DNA of 64,000 nt from Lewinellaceae bacterium (GCA_020636105.1 JACJYL010000001.1:3906001-3970000); one strand, 5' to 3'. Counted from the first letter of the stretch, positions 26,405-35,583 are shown. The notes: generated by a model from the letters alone, not told the origin. Translations and numbers: made by a program.

Positions 26405-26450
26405 AAATACCATTTTCCTAAAAATCAGTATTTTTAACCAACCAAATCCA
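26388..26450 (+). terminator. 23-bp perfect inverted repeat over the ligA stop codon
   Basis: The arm at 26388-26410 is the exact reverse complement of 26428-26450, with a 17-base loop. The left arm contains the last ligA codons and its TAA. The right arm ends 8 bases before the start of the von Willebrand A gene. Arms are AT-rich (TTGGTTGGTTAAAAATAC). No T-tract follows, so it may act as a two-way terminator or a stabilising 3' hairpin. Confidence 0.65.
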
Positions 26451-26458
26451 TTAAAATT

Positions 26459-27886
26459 ATGAAAAACACCCTTTTAACCTTAAGCTTTCTTTTGCTGTAC
26501 TGTTTCGCTTTTGCCCAGTTGGATTCTCCCAAACCCATTATCTTTATCACCGATGCCAGCGGTTCCATGTGGCAAAAAATCGGAGATGATTTTAAAATTA
26601 CCGTGGCTCGCGAAGTCCTTGGGGATCTTACTGCCAACATGCCGGAAAACCAGCCCCTGGGACTGGTGGCCTACGGGCATCGTGAAAAGGGCGATTGCAA
26701 CGATATTGAAGAATTGCTGCCCATGACCAACCTCGACAAAGCGGCATTCCAAAAGGCGATGAAGGGCCTCAATCCTTTGGGGAAAACTCCCCTGGCCCAA
26801 TCAGCCCGGTTTGTCATCGAAAAATTAAAAATCAGCGGACAGTCGGCCACCATCATTCTCATTACTGACGGGATAGAAACCTGCGAAGGCGTTCTTTGTG
26901 ATGTGGTAAAAGAAGCCAAAGCGGCCGGTATAGATTTTGTGATGCATGTGGTAGGATTTGACCTGGGCGATGCAGACAGGGCGCCATTGGAATGTGCTGC
27001 CCGGGAAGGTGGTGGACTGTATATCGACGCTTCCGATAAGGATCAACTATCGCAGGCCGTGAAGCAAACAACTGAAGTGACAGTGGATGTGCCCAAAGGA
27101 AGATTGTCCGTGCTGGTGAGACGTAATGGAGAACTTATTGACGGAGCCATTCGTGTCCTAAAACCAGGAACCGATATCGACATTACGGGTATCAGAAGTT
27201 ATAAGGGACCGGAAACAAATCCTGCGCTGATCAATGTTCCGGCAGGAAAATACGATGTAGAAGTAAGTGTGGTGGGCCAACGCGGAATTCCTGTGATGAG
27301 AAAGGAAAGCATCCTTGTCGTTGACTCTAAGGTTTCTGAACAGGTTTTTGATTTCTCCACCGGATTTTTGTCGTTAACGGTAACCAATCAGGGAACCCTT
27401 CACGATGCTGCTGTGAAAATACGTTTGTATGGAGAAAGTGAAACGGTAGTTTCTAACCGCACCTACGAAAGCGCAGCAACCAACCCGATGAATAAAGAAC
27501 TGGCGCCGGGCGTTTATGACGTCATTATCAATTCGGTAACCATTAAAGGAATCACCTCAAAAGCGATCATTGGCAGGGTACATATCAAGGCCAATGAAAC
27601 GACTTCCCTTGTCCATGAATTTCAAAGCGCCGAATTATCGGTTGGAGCCTCTTTTAAAGGAGCCCTTTGTGATGCGGCTGTTGATATTTATTCTCTGGAT
27701 ACACGGCATTCGGTTGATGCGAGGAGAACTTATGCCAGTGCCTCCTCCAATCCCAAAAAATTTATTCTGAGTCCCGGAACTTACGAGGTAACCGTTAAAG
27801 GAATAAAAGTGGAAGGTGATCCGGAAGAGGTGTTTAAAATTACCATTAAGAATGGTGAAAAAGTGGAGCGATGGGTGAAGTGGTAG
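26459..27886 (+). CDS. Secreted von Willebrand factor A-domain protein
   Basis: Signal peptide MKNTLLTLSFLLLYCFAFAQ, then a VWA domain (residues ~24-205) with an intact metal site: DASGSMW at the first strand, TPLAQS after it, and ITDGIETCEG. The rest is three ~95-residue beta repeats, beginning GRLSVLVRRNGELIDGA, GFLSLTVTNQGTLHDAA and AELSVGASFKGALCDAA. Each carries a (R/S)xY-xx-(A/P)-x-x-NP box followed by a PG-x-Y-(D/E)V strand, so it is an internally triplicated Ig-like or carboxypeptidase-regulatory-like tail. The likely role is metal-dependent binding in the periplasm or outside the cell. The ATG is only 8 bases after the hairpin at the ligA end. Confidence 0.9.
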   Translation: MKNTLLTLSFLLLYCFAFAQLDSPKPIIFITDASGSMWQKIGDDFKITVAREVLGDLTANMPENQPLGLVAYGHREKGDCNDIEELLPMTNLDKAAFQKAMKGLNPLGKTPLAQSARFVIEKLKISGQSATIILITDGIETCEGVLCDVVKEAKAAGIDFVMHVVGFDLGDADRAPLECAAREGGGLYIDASDKDQLSQAVKQTTEVTVDVPKGRLSVLVRRNGELIDGAIRVLKPGTDIDITGIRSYKGPETNPALINVPAGKYDVEVSVVGQRGIPVMRKESILVVDSKVSEQVFDFSTGFLSLTVTNQGTLHDAAVKIRLYGESETVVSNRTYESAATNPMNKELAPGVYDVIINSVTIKGITSKAIIGRVHIKANETTSLVHEFQSAELSVGASFKGALCDAAVDIYSLDTRHSVDARRTYASASSNPKKFILSPGTYEVTVKGIKVEGDPEEVFKITIKNGEKVERWVKW

Positions 27887-27895
27887 GGAGGTGCT

Positions 27896-28567
27896 CTATT
27901 TCTTTCCCTCTACCACAATCACGATTTCTCCTTTTACTTTAGCCTGGTCGCCGTAATGGGCTATGAGTTCTTCCAAAGTAGTGGTTTTCACATCTTCGAA
28001 TAACTTGCTGATCTCCCTGCAAACAGCAGCTCGCCTGTCTGCCCCACAAAATTCAGCGAGTTGGGACAGGCATTTCACGAGCCGGTTGGGAGATTCATAT
28101 AGTACAAAAGTATTTTCCAAAGATGCCAGGTGGATCAATCTCGTTTGTCTTCCTTTTTTATGGGGTAAAAAACCTTCGTAGTGAAAACGATCACAAGGAA
28201 GTCCGGAGGCGACGAGTGCGGGAACAAAGGCTGTTGGACCAGGCAGACACTCTACTTTGATGCCTTCATTGACACAGGCGCGAATCAACAAAAAACCAGG
28301 ATCGGAAATACCGGGAGTACCGGCATCCGAAATCAAGGCAACGTTGGCGGCTTCAGACTTCAGCTGCTCGACGAGCCCCAGGGTAACCTTGTGTTCATTG
28401 TGGGCATGATAGGAACGAAGGGGAGTGTCTATATTGTAGTGGGACAATAGTTTTTTCGAAGTTCTTGTATCTTCTGCGAGAATGAAGTCTGCTTCTTTCA
28501 GCAGCCTTATAGCTCTGAGGGTAATGTCTTCGAGGTTTCCGATGGGAGTGGGTATTACGTGAAGCAT
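27896..28567 (-). CDS. rsmI: 16S rRNA (cytidine(1402)-2'-O)-methyltransferase RsmI
   Basis: SAM-dependent methyltransferase of the tetrapyrrole-methylase fold that modifies C1402 in the decoding centre of 16S rRNA. Characteristic motifs: TPIGNLEDITLRA at the N-terminus, LAEDTRTSKKLL, ALISDAGTPGISDPG, CLPGPTAFVPALVASGL and YESPNRL. 223 residues is at the short end of the family, which lacks the optional C-terminal extension. The gene converges with the VWA gene, with 9 bases between stops. Confidence 0.95.
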   Translation of the reverse strand: MLHVIPTPIGNLEDITLRAIRLLKEADFILAEDTRTSKKLLSHYNIDTPLRSYHAHNEHKVTLGLVEQLKSEAANVALISDAGTPGISDPGFLLIRACVNEGIKVECLPGPTAFVPALVASGLPCDRFHYEGFLPHKKGRQTRLIHLASLENTFVLYESPNRLVKCLSQLAEFCGADRRAAVCREISKLFEDVKTTTLEELIAHYGDQAKVKGEIVIVVEGKK

Positions 28568-28663
28568 ATTATTCAGTGATGATACGGATTAAAAAATGGA
28601 AAGCAAAAATGCTCTTTGTTTCCTTGCAGTACCGGGTAAAATAATCAGGGCTTTAAATCCAAA

Positions 28664-29386
28664 TTAAACATTAACAGTCTTTTTGTTCAAAAAATGCAGC
28701 ACCAGGTTGATCAGGAGATAAAGCAATACATTAACACTGAAAGCGGCTCCCTTCAAAACAATAAGCAACACCAATGATACAACTATAAAGATAAACCGGA
28801 TTTCGTTTCCTGCCCATTTTAATGATTTCAATTTGAAGCTGAACATGCTGATTTCTGCATTGAGTAACCAGCTGAATAAAGCAATGACAAGGTATAAAAA
28901 CCACTGATTGGTTACCAGATCGCGCATGCCGAAATAATCAAAATGATAGATCAGCATAAGGCCCACCATGAACATGGTCACGTTGGGCGTCGCCATACCG
29001 ATGAAATTTTCCGTTTGTCTTTCGTCAAGATTGAATTTGGCCAGCCGAAGCCCGGAGAAAACCGTCAGCAGGAAGGCCGGTGCAGCCAACCATGAAAAAT
29101 GAATGTCTTCGGTACCTTCCAGTCCATAAAATAAGAGGACATAAAGGATAGCTCCGGGGACCAGGCCAAAGGAAACCATATCGGCCAGGGAATCCAGTTC
29201 TTTGCCAATAGATGAGCTCACCTTGAGCCATCTCGCCACCCCGCCATCCAGCCAGTCGGCCAAACCTGCAAAAAAAAGCAGGAAAAAGGTGGTTAGGAAT
29301 TGGCCATCCAAAACAGCCACCACGGCACAACTGCCCAAAAACAGGTTGATCAGCGTGATGAAATTGGGAATATGTTTTTTTATCAT
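28664..29386 (-). CDS. pssA: CDP-diacylglycerol-serine O-phosphatidyltransferase
   Basis: Makes phosphatidylserine from CDP-diacylglycerol and serine, the first step to phosphatidylethanolamine. The CDP-alcohol phosphotransferase signature DG-xx-AR-x8-G-xxx-D-xxx-D is complete (DGGVARWLKVSSSIGKELD then SLAD). About eight hydrophobic helices, 240 residues. I use the ATG at 29386, two bases after the cinA stop, rather than an upstream start that would overlap cinA. The gene is therefore likely co-transcribed behind cinA. Confidence 0.95.
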   Translation of the reverse strand: MIKKHIPNFITLINLFLGSCAVVAVLDGQFLTTFFLLFFAGLADWLDGGVARWLKVSSSIGKELDSLADMVSFGLVPGAILYVLLFYGLEGTEDIHFSWLAAPAFLLTVFSGLRLAKFNLDERQTENFIGMATPNVTMFMVGLMLIYHFDYFGMRDLVTNQWFLYLVIALFSWLLNAEISMFSFKLKSLKWAGNEIRFIFIVVSLVLLIVLKGAAFSVNVLLYLLINLVLHFLNKKTVNV

Positions 29387-29388
29387 AA

Positions 29389-30633
29389 TCAATAATGCTT
29401 CAATATAAACCTCCAAATGGCCGTCAGGGCAATATTTGCGGAATACTGGATATTTTTTACCCGGTCTTTGGTAAGTTCCAGTTTACGGGTAAAAATGTGA
29501 TTTTCATTGGAAACACAAATCCAAACCGTTCCAACCGGTTTTTCAGGGGTGCCTCCTCCCGGCCCTGCAATGCCTGAAATGGATACCGCAATGTCTGTCC
29601 CCAGTGATTCGCGGGCGCCTTTCGCCATTTCAATAACGGTTTCTTCACTGACCGCTCCGTGCTGTTCCAAAGTTTCCGGGTTGACGTTTAGTAAATTCAT
29701 TTTCAATGCATTGCTGTAAGAAACAACCCCGCCTTCAAAGGCATCGGATGAACCGGGGATAGTCGTCAGCAGGTGGGAGACGTAACCTCCGGTACAGCTT
29801 TCTGCTGTGGATAATTTCAATCCTTTTGCCCGGCAGCATTCCAGTACCACTTCCTGCAAAGTCTGGTTTTCATACCCATAAACGAATTCGGAAAGCATTT
29901 CAACGATTTTGGCGGCTTCTTCGTCAATGGCTTTTTGGACATCCTCTCCATTTTCGGCCCTTGCACTCAGCCGTAATCGTACCTGCGCCAATCCGGGAAG
30001 ATAAGCCAGTTTGATAAAACCGGGCAGGGCATCTTCGATAGAACTTATTTTATCCGCCAATACAGACTCCCCTATTCCGCTGGTCAAAATGGTGCGATGA
30101 ATGATGGGGTAAACGTTAAACCTTTTTACCAGGCGCGGGATGACTTCATGTTCCATGAGGTATTTCATCTCGTAAGGAACTCCCGGCATGGATACGATGA
30201 CCTGCTCTGGCAGATCGAACCACATGCCCGGGGCGGTGCCCATTTTATTTTCCAGCAAAAGAGCGCTCGAAGGCATGAAACATTGTGCTTTGTGGCCTTC
30301 CGTTTGTTGGATGCCCCATTTTTTTAGTAGTCCGGAAATACGGTCATAGGTGATCTGACTGAAAACCATCTCGTTTCCAAGCAGGTCAGCAATGGCTTTT
30401 TTGGTGATGTCATCTTTTGTTGGTCCCAGACCGCCGGTTATGAGTACAACGTCTGCCACCTCTTGTGCCTGTTGTATCCCCTGAATGATTTCGTCGTGCC
30501 CGTCACTTGTGGTGATGATCTTGACGACTTTGGCTCCCGCCAAATTCAGTTGTTGGGCCATCCAGGCTGAGTTGGTATCAACGATTTGTCCAATGAGAAT
30601 CTCATCTCCGATGGTTACTATACTTACCTTCAT
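29389..30633 (-). CDS. cinA: CinA-like competence/damage-inducible protein, NMN deamidase
   Basis: 414 residues with both CinA halves. The N-terminal molybdopterin-binding-like domain (IGDEILIGQIVDTNSAWMA, LVITGGLGPTKDDITKKA) has ADP-ribose pyrophosphatase-like activity in the family. The C-terminal nicotinamide-nucleotide amidase domain has TAESCTGGYVSHLLTTIPGSS and SISGIAGPGGGTPEKPVGTV. It recycles NMN, which LigA produces; ligA is about 3 kb away but not in the same operon. pssA follows after two bases. Confidence 0.95.
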   Translation of the reverse strand: MKVSIVTIGDEILIGQIVDTNSAWMAQQLNLAGAKVVKIITTSDGHDEIIQGIQQAQEVADVVLITGGLGPTKDDITKKAIADLLGNEMVFSQITYDRISGLLKKWGIQQTEGHKAQCFMPSSALLLENKMGTAPGMWFDLPEQVIVSMPGVPYEMKYLMEHEVIPRLVKRFNVYPIIHRTILTSGIGESVLADKISSIEDALPGFIKLAYLPGLAQVRLRLSARAENGEDVQKAIDEEAAKIVEMLSEFVYGYENQTLQEVVLECCRAKGLKLSTAESCTGGYVSHLLTTIPGSSDAFEGGVVSYSNALKMNLLNVNPETLEQHGAVSEETVIEMAKGARESLGTDIAVSISGIAGPGGGTPEKPVGTVWICVSNENHIFTRKLELTKDRVKNIQYSANIALTAIWRFILKHY

Positions 30634-30687
30634 AAGTTACCTTAGGTTACTATTTTATTTTTACTTCCAGTATGGCTAGTTCAAGAA

Positions 30688-31026
30688 TCATATTTCTTCA
30701 ATGATTGATTGACCTTTTGAATGATCTCCGGAAGTCCACTGCCATGTTTCATGGAGTCTTAATTTTCCGTTGGGCAGCTTCTCAACTTTAGAAAAACACC
30801 TGCCCGTATTTAATTCGCCAAGAAGATTGATTTGGTGGTAACGCATTTCAATATTCCCATTCGGGTCAACCTTGCCCAATAAATGTCCCTTTACAATATT
30901 GCCTCCGGAATATTCTGATGTGAGAATGTTTCCTTCCTGTTGGTACAAAAAAATAGTCTGGTCAGAAGTCTCTCCATTTGCCGTATTGGAGATCGGTCTG
31001 AATTTTTTATTGTGATAATTGATCAT
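30688..31026 (-). CDS. Small beta-rich protein (often labelled N-acetylglutamate synthase-like)
   Basis: 112 residues, no signal peptide. Beta-rich with aromatic strands: FRPISNTANGETSDQTIFLYQQEGN, then GNIVKGHLLGKVDPNGNIEMRYHQ, then NGKLRLHETWQWTSGDHSKG. The family is common in Bacteroidota and Firmicutes and is frequently misnamed N-acetylglutamate synthase. There is no acetyltransferase motif, so I do not accept that function. It forms a single-gene unit 54 bases upstream of cinA on the same strand. Confidence 0.8.
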   Translation of the reverse strand: MINYHNKKFRPISNTANGETSDQTIFLYQQEGNILTSEYSGGNIVKGHLLGKVDPNGNIEMRYHQINLLGELNTGRCFSKVEKLPNGKLRLHETWQWTSGDHSKGQSIIEEI

Positions 31027-31275
31027 GTCCCGTGTAAATCCAAGCTAAAAAAAATCTAATCGCCGGCCTCTTTTAGCCCTCTTGGATTTAAAAAACGCCG
31101 TAAGGCTCAAGGAGGGCGGCGAGCGAAGCAAAGGTAACGGCTTTTATTTTATCAAATAACAGGAATGAAGTTTATTTCAATATTCGCTTAAACTCAATTT
31201 TGGGGATTCAGCGGTTCTTTAAAGGCGATTTTTCCTGAGGGTTCCTCAAATCTGTTTTGTTAAATATTGACAACA

Positions 31276-31291
31276 TAGCGAATTTTCGCTA
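31276..31291 (+). promoter_or_regulatory. Palindromic operator, copy 1
   Basis: TAGCGAATTTTCGCTA: 7-base arms TAGCGAA/TTCGCTA with a two-base centre. It is identical to the copy at 31340, 64 bases away (about six helical turns). Confidence 0.75.
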
Positions 31292-31339
31292 AAATATTTC
31301 GTTAACCCTTTACAAAGTCTAAAAAAATCCATATTTTCG

Positions 31340-31361
31340 TAGCGAATTTTCGCTATTTTTG
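31340..31361 (+). promoter_or_regulatory. Palindromic operator copy 2 overlapping a -7 promoter element
   Basis: TAGCGAATTTTCGCTA at 31340-31355 runs directly into TATTTTTG (31354-31361), which fits the Bacteroidota -7 consensus TAnnTTTG. The start codon follows 37 bases later. A repressor bound here would block RNA polymerase; TetR-family regulators of fatty-acid genes use palindromes of this size (inference). Confidence 0.75.
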
Positions 31362-31398
31362 GGAATTGTTTACGTAAATAAAATAAAATCATAGAGTT

Positions 31399-33198
31399 AT
31401 GCCGGATACAATTGAAAAATCAGCCATCTTAAATGGAGGTGAATTTCTCATCAAAGACAGTAATGTAGAGGGAACATTTATCCCTGAGGACGCCAACGAA
31501 GAGCAGTTGATGATCAAGGAAATGACAAAAGATTTTCTTGAAAATGAAATTTGGCCTGTTGCCGATAAGATAGAAAAGCAGGTGGAAGGAGTCACTCCGG
31601 GGTTGATGGAAAAAATGGGGGAACTGGGTTTGCTGGGCGCGCATATGCCGGAAGAATACGGCGGAATGGCACTTGATGAGAACACCAATACTCTGATTGC
31701 GGACACTTTTGGGCCTGCAGGACCGTTTACCGTTTCTTTTGCAGCACATACGGGGATTGGTATGCTACCCATTTTGTATTTCGGAACAGAGGCCCAAAAG
31801 GAAAAATACCTGCCGCGTTTGATCTCTGGGGAGTTGAAAGCCTCCTACTGTTTGACGGAGCCGGGTTCCGGATCCGATGCCCTGGCAGCCAAGACAAGAG
31901 CAGACCTAACGGAAGACGGGAAGCACTATATCATTAACGGGCAAAAAATGTGGATCACCAATGCCGGATTTGCGGATGTATTCATTGTATTTGCTCAGGT
32001 GGACGGGGATAAATTTACAGGCTTTATCCTGGAAAAGGGTATGGAGGGTCTTACGCTTGGCGCCGAAGAAGAAAAGCTTGGCATCAAAGGATCGTCCACC
32101 CGCCAGGTATATTTCGAAAATGTAAAAGTACCGGCAGACAGCGTATTGGGTGAAATTGGCAAAGGACACCTCATTGCATTCAACGCCCTGAACATCGGTC
32201 GATTCAAACTGGCTGTACTCAGCCTTGGAGGAGCGAAAAAAAGTATAGAAACTGCTATTCAATACGCCAATGAGCGTTACCAGTTTAAAGTGCCTATCGC
32301 TTCCTTTGGAGCCATTAAATACAAACTGGCAGAGCAGGCCATCCGTTTGTTTGCCAGTGAAAGTGCCTTGTTCTGGACCTCCAATATGCTTACGGAAAAG
32401 AAAAAAGAATTTGAAAATGGAGGCATGACTTTCGGACAGGCCAAATTAAAAGCAGCGGAAGAATACGCCATTGAATGTGCCTTGTTGAAAGTCAGTGGCT
32501 CCGAAGCTCTCGATTATATCGTAGACGAAACCCTGCAGATCCATGGCGGAATGGGCTATTCAGAAGAAGGGACTTCCGCCCGGGCTTACAGGGATGCCAG
32601 GATCAACCGAATCTATGAAGGAACCAACGAGATCAACCGCCTGCTGTCAGTAGATATGTTGCTCAAACGCGCGATGAAAGGCAAGATCGATATCGTAGGG
32701 CCGGCCTGGGCTGTTCAGAAAGAACTGGCTTCCATGCCCGGTTTTGACCAGCCTGAAGGACCTTACGGACAGGAGATCAAAGCGTTGAAAGAATTCAAAA
32801 AAGCCATTCTGATGGTAGCAGGAGGAGCCGCCAAAATGCAGATGGACGGACAGCTCAACCTCAAGGAGGAACAGGAGATCATCATGAACGTTGCGGATAT
32901 GATGATCGATGTCTTCGTCGCAGAAGGTTTGCTCCTGCGTGTGATGAAACTGGCTGAAAAACAAAGAAAGCATCCGCAGGAAATTTACGACAACATACTC
33001 AGGGTTTACTTCCATGATGCCAACAGCCGTATTGCCAAAAATGCTACGGATGCTTTGGCTTCCTTCGCAGAAGGCGACCTGTTGCGTACCTTCCTCATGG
33101 GGGTCAAACGTTTTACCAAGTACCCTCCGGTCAATGTAAAAAAAGCACGTCAAAAGATTGCCGATACAATGATCGCGGCAAACGAATATTGTTTCTAA
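31399..33198 (+). CDS. Acyl-CoA dehydrogenase, long (VLCAD-like) form
   Basis: FAD enzyme that introduces the 2,3 double bond in acyl-CoA, the first step of beta-oxidation. At 599 residues it is longer than the usual ~390 and has the extra C-terminal domain of the very-long-chain type (about 430-599). Family motifs: YCLTEPGSGSDALAAKT, KMWITNAGFADVF, and the catalytic glutamate in RIYEGTNEINRLL near residue 410. Preceded by two identical operators and followed by a strong terminator, so it is a single-gene regulated unit. Confidence 0.95.
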   Translation: MPDTIEKSAILNGGEFLIKDSNVEGTFIPEDANEEQLMIKEMTKDFLENEIWPVADKIEKQVEGVTPGLMEKMGELGLLGAHMPEEYGGMALDENTNTLIADTFGPAGPFTVSFAAHTGIGMLPILYFGTEAQKEKYLPRLISGELKASYCLTEPGSGSDALAAKTRADLTEDGKHYIINGQKMWITNAGFADVFIVFAQVDGDKFTGFILEKGMEGLTLGAEEEKLGIKGSSTRQVYFENVKVPADSVLGEIGKGHLIAFNALNIGRFKLAVLSLGGAKKSIETAIQYANERYQFKVPIASFGAIKYKLAEQAIRLFASESALFWTSNMLTEKKKEFENGGMTFGQAKLKAAEEYAIECALLKVSGSEALDYIVDETLQIHGGMGYSEEGTSARAYRDARINRIYEGTNEINRLLSVDMLLKRAMKGKIDIVGPAWAVQKELASMPGFDQPEGPYGQEIKALKEFKKAILMVAGGAAKMQMDGQLNLKEEQEIIMNVADMMIDVFVAEGLLLRVMKLAEKQRKHPQEIYDNILRVYFHDANSRIAKNATDALASFAEGDLLRTFLMGVKRFTKYPPVNVKKARQKIADTMIAANEYCF

Positions 33199-33222
33199 TT
33201 TAAAGGATATTACTCTTTTTGC

Positions 33223-33257
33223 AGCTGGATTCGTTTCAAGCGAATCCGGCTTTTTTA
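33223..33257 (+). terminator. Rho-independent terminator of the long acyl-CoA dehydrogenase
   Basis: AGCTGGATTCG (33223-33233) pairs with CGAATCCGGCT (33241-33251, one G-T pair) across the loop tttcaag, and is followed by a run of six T. Confidence 0.85.
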
Positions 33258-33291
33258 CTTTTAAAAAATCTTAATGACCCGGTAAACATGG

Positions 33292-33348
33292 TCATCCCGA
33301 ATTTTCAAAAACTGTCTGAACTGGAAATTTTTTGAAAATTCGGGATGA
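33292..33348. repeat. 20-bp perfect inverted repeat between convergent genes
   Basis: 33292-33311 (TCATCCCGAATTTTCAAAAA) is the exact reverse complement of 33329-33348, with a 17-base loop. It could terminate the minus-strand operon's opposite transcription or the plus-strand gene as a back-up. The same CCCGAATTT/AAATTCGGG core recurs in the terminator at 50540. Confidence 0.7.
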
Positions 33349-33368
33349 ACTCATGTTTGAACCCTCCC

Positions 33369-34856
33369 TTAATGACTTTTTTTATTCAAATATTTTTCAT
33401 TTTTCCAGTCCGGTAAGTTGAAAGACTTCCACGAATACCTTGAATGGTAATGCTTAAACCTTTCTTTTTTATTTTCCAGGTCTTGCAGGATACCCGCTCT
33501 ATCGGCAGCCGACCCGGAGAGCAGTTTTTCCTTCTGCTCCAGTAAAAGATACAGATTGTGGTCGGGCATTAAATGGATGAGGAAGTAAGTGTCAATTCCG
33601 TTTTTCGCTCCTTTTGAAAGGTTGTATTTTGTAATAGCCACGTTCCAGTTGACTCCGGAAAAAGCCAGGAGAACAAAATAGAAAAACCAGGCATTTTTTT
33701 GAATCAGGTAAAAAAAGGTTTTTGGGCCCTGTACCTTTTCCCTCATAGTCCAAAGGCCGTAAAGGACCAGAACGAGAAAGAAAAACACCCCGATTCTTTT
33801 GTATGCAAGTCCGTAGGCATTGATATAGTGGATGTTGCGCATACCGACGGAAAGGGTGAGCAGGGCATTTTGAATGATCCACGCTTGGACCAGCTGGCGG
33901 ATGAACCTGTTGTGGGGCAGGAAATTGAGATTGCCACGGAAAAACCAAAGGATGACAATCATGGCCATAACAATGCCCAGGATGAGCAAACTCGTTCCCT
34001 GGTGGACAAACTGACTCAATTCCTGCGCACCTCTTTTTTCAAAAGAGAACCAAACGTAAACGATATCAAGCAGGTTTGCAACAGCAAGTTGTAGATTCAG
34101 TAAAGCCAGGACCAGAACCCCTATTTTGTATTCCTTCTTTAGGCTCAGGGTATTCAAAGCTGAAAAATAATCCTTTACTTTTCTCCTTTTCCGGATCAGA
34201 TCTTCTATCCGGCTCTCTTCTCTCCGCTTAAAAAAACCGTTTAAATGCGAAGTGAAAAATATCGCTCCGAACAGCATGGTCCCCAATAGAATATGCAAAA
34301 GTGTTTCCGGGTCTAAATTCAACATGGGGCCTTCATTGAATGACTTAATGATCCGATCGTAGAGTTGAGCGAATTTTGGATTGGCTGCATAATAAATAGA
34401 AAAAAACAGGGCCACCAGGCCCAAAGGAATGAGGAGCAGAGTGGCTATTTTCCAGAACGATTTCAGAATGGAAACTTTTTTTTCTTCGGTTGATCCTGAA
34501 AACAGCAGAAACGGAGATTCAAAGAAATTTGAACATCCCAAAATCCCGGCGTTTACAAATGATTTTATGGGTTTGGATTGGTTGAACCCCATCCATAACA
34601 CCAGGGACAATACCCAGGCCGTTTTTGAATAGTCAGAATCATTCATTACGATCAGCGCCGATGAAAAAAGTGTTCCGAGGGCCACGATAAACACCGGTCC
34701 GGAAATGTTTGAAATACCATAATGTTTTCCAAAAAGGATCAGTAGGAAAGTCGAAAAGATAAAGGTATTGAGTCCCCATTTTTCTTCCCGGAACAAGAAG
34801 GCTAAAAGCAGACCGGCGACCAGGGCGGAAATTCTAAGCATATTTGTTTTATTCAT
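33369..34856 (-). CDS. DUF4173-like integral membrane protein
   Basis: 495 residues with about 12 hydrophobic segments. The middle and C-terminal region fits the DUF4173/DUF4153 membrane family: VHQGTSLLILGIVMAMIVI, then LVQAWIIQNALLTLSVGMRN, then INAYGLAYKRIGVFFFLVLV. Function is unknown in the family. The start at 34856 overlaps the end of the DUF1361 gene by 8 bases, so the two are translationally coupled. It is the last gene of a three-gene operon behind the Coq4-like gene. Confidence 0.85.
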   Translation of the reverse strand: MNKTNMLRISALVAGLLLAFLFREEKWGLNTFIFSTFLLILFGKHYGISNISGPVFIVALGTLFSSALIVMNDSDYSKTAWVLSLVLWMGFNQSKPIKSFVNAGILGCSNFFESPFLLFSGSTEEKKVSILKSFWKIATLLLIPLGLVALFFSIYYAANPKFAQLYDRIIKSFNEGPMLNLDPETLLHILLGTMLFGAIFFTSHLNGFFKRREESRIEDLIRKRRKVKDYFSALNTLSLKKEYKIGVLVLALLNLQLAVANLLDIVYVWFSFEKRGAQELSQFVHQGTSLLILGIVMAMIVILWFFRGNLNFLPHNRFIRQLVQAWIIQNALLTLSVGMRNIHYINAYGLAYKRIGVFFFLVLVLYGLWTMREKVQGPKTFFYLIQKNAWFFYFVLLAFSGVNWNVAITKYNLSKGAKNGIDTYFLIHLMPDHNLYLLLEQKEKLLSGSAADRAGILQDLENKKERFKHYHSRYSWKSFNLPDWKNEKYLNKKSH

Positions 34857-35583
34857 GGTGTTTGATTAAAGTTTTAAACAATAAATATCCAAGCGACAAC
34901 AGGCAGAAGAAAATGGCCGTGATGCCCAGGACCCTCAGGTTGTGAACAGGATTTAAAAAGATATCGAAAATGTCACGGATCAGGTTCGCCGGGTCAGTCA
35001 GAATGTCCCAGCTGTTCCAACGTTGGAACCTGCCGATATAAATGCCGAAACTGCACAGGAGGAGGGAGCAGAAAACAAATAATCCATCTGTCCTGGGATG
35101 GATGTACTTCGCCCAGAATTCCCCGGCGAAGACCAGGGAAAAAAAGCCCAGCAGGAGCCCGGTCCAGGCAAAGGAAAAAAGCAAAATCATATCATACCAC
35201 AATGGAAGAGGTGGCCGGTATTTTAAATGAACAAGGTCGGTGACCAGGTAGGGCGCATTGGGTAAAAAAAGCAGCCAAACCAAAAGGAAGGCCCATATCA
35301 CCATTTTCACCTGGAAAGCATTCCTGATGCGTTCCAGATGATAGGCGATGAGAAAAGGGATCCACGCCAGAAATAAATTCCAGGCCAGAAACATAAAAAA
35401 CCATGGACTGTGGTTCATTTCTGAAGAATGCCAACCGGGCATATTGAAAAGGGCTTCGGTTCTGATCAACCGGAACAGCAGCAATAAACCGTTGAACCCA
35501 CTGTTCAAAACGAGTAGGGAAAGGATCTGTTGTTTTTTGGAAAGATTTGCGAGGGATGATTTGAAGAATATTTTTATATCCAT
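34849..35583 (-). CDS. DUF1361 membrane protein
   Basis: 244 residues, about seven hydrophobic helices. WLLFLPNAPYLVTDLVHL followed by PLWYDMILLFSFAWTGLLLG is the DUF1361 signature. No established function. It starts 9 bases after the Coq4-like stop and overlaps the DUF4173-like gene by 8 bases, so the three are one transcript. All the proteins of this operon except Coq4-like are integral to the membrane. Confidence 0.9.
   Translation of the reverse strand: MDIKIFFKSSLANLSKKQQILSLLVLNSGFNGLLLLFRLIRTEALFNMPGWHSSEMNHSPWFFMFLAWNLFLAWIPFLIAYHLERIRNAFQVKMVIWAFLLVWLLFLPNAPYLVTDLVHLKYRPPLPLWYDMILLFSFAWTGLLLGFFSLVFAGEFWAKYIHPRTDGLFVFCSLLLCSFGIYIGRFQRWNSWDILTDPANLIRDIFDIFLNPVHNLRVLGITAIFFCLLSLGYLLFKTLIKHHE

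Larger units (their letters stand above)
31027..31398. other. Intergenic region with regulatory sites for the acyl-CoA dehydrogenase
   Basis: No gene. The left part holds a GC-richer hairpin-prone stretch (CGCCG and CGGCG around 31095-31125). The right part carries two copies of TAGCGAATTTTCGCTA and a TATTTTTG promoter element, listed separately. Confidence 0.7.

Noticed and set aside
30688..31026. N-acetylglutamate synthase
   Set aside because: The label is common for this small family, but no acetyltransferase motif is present.
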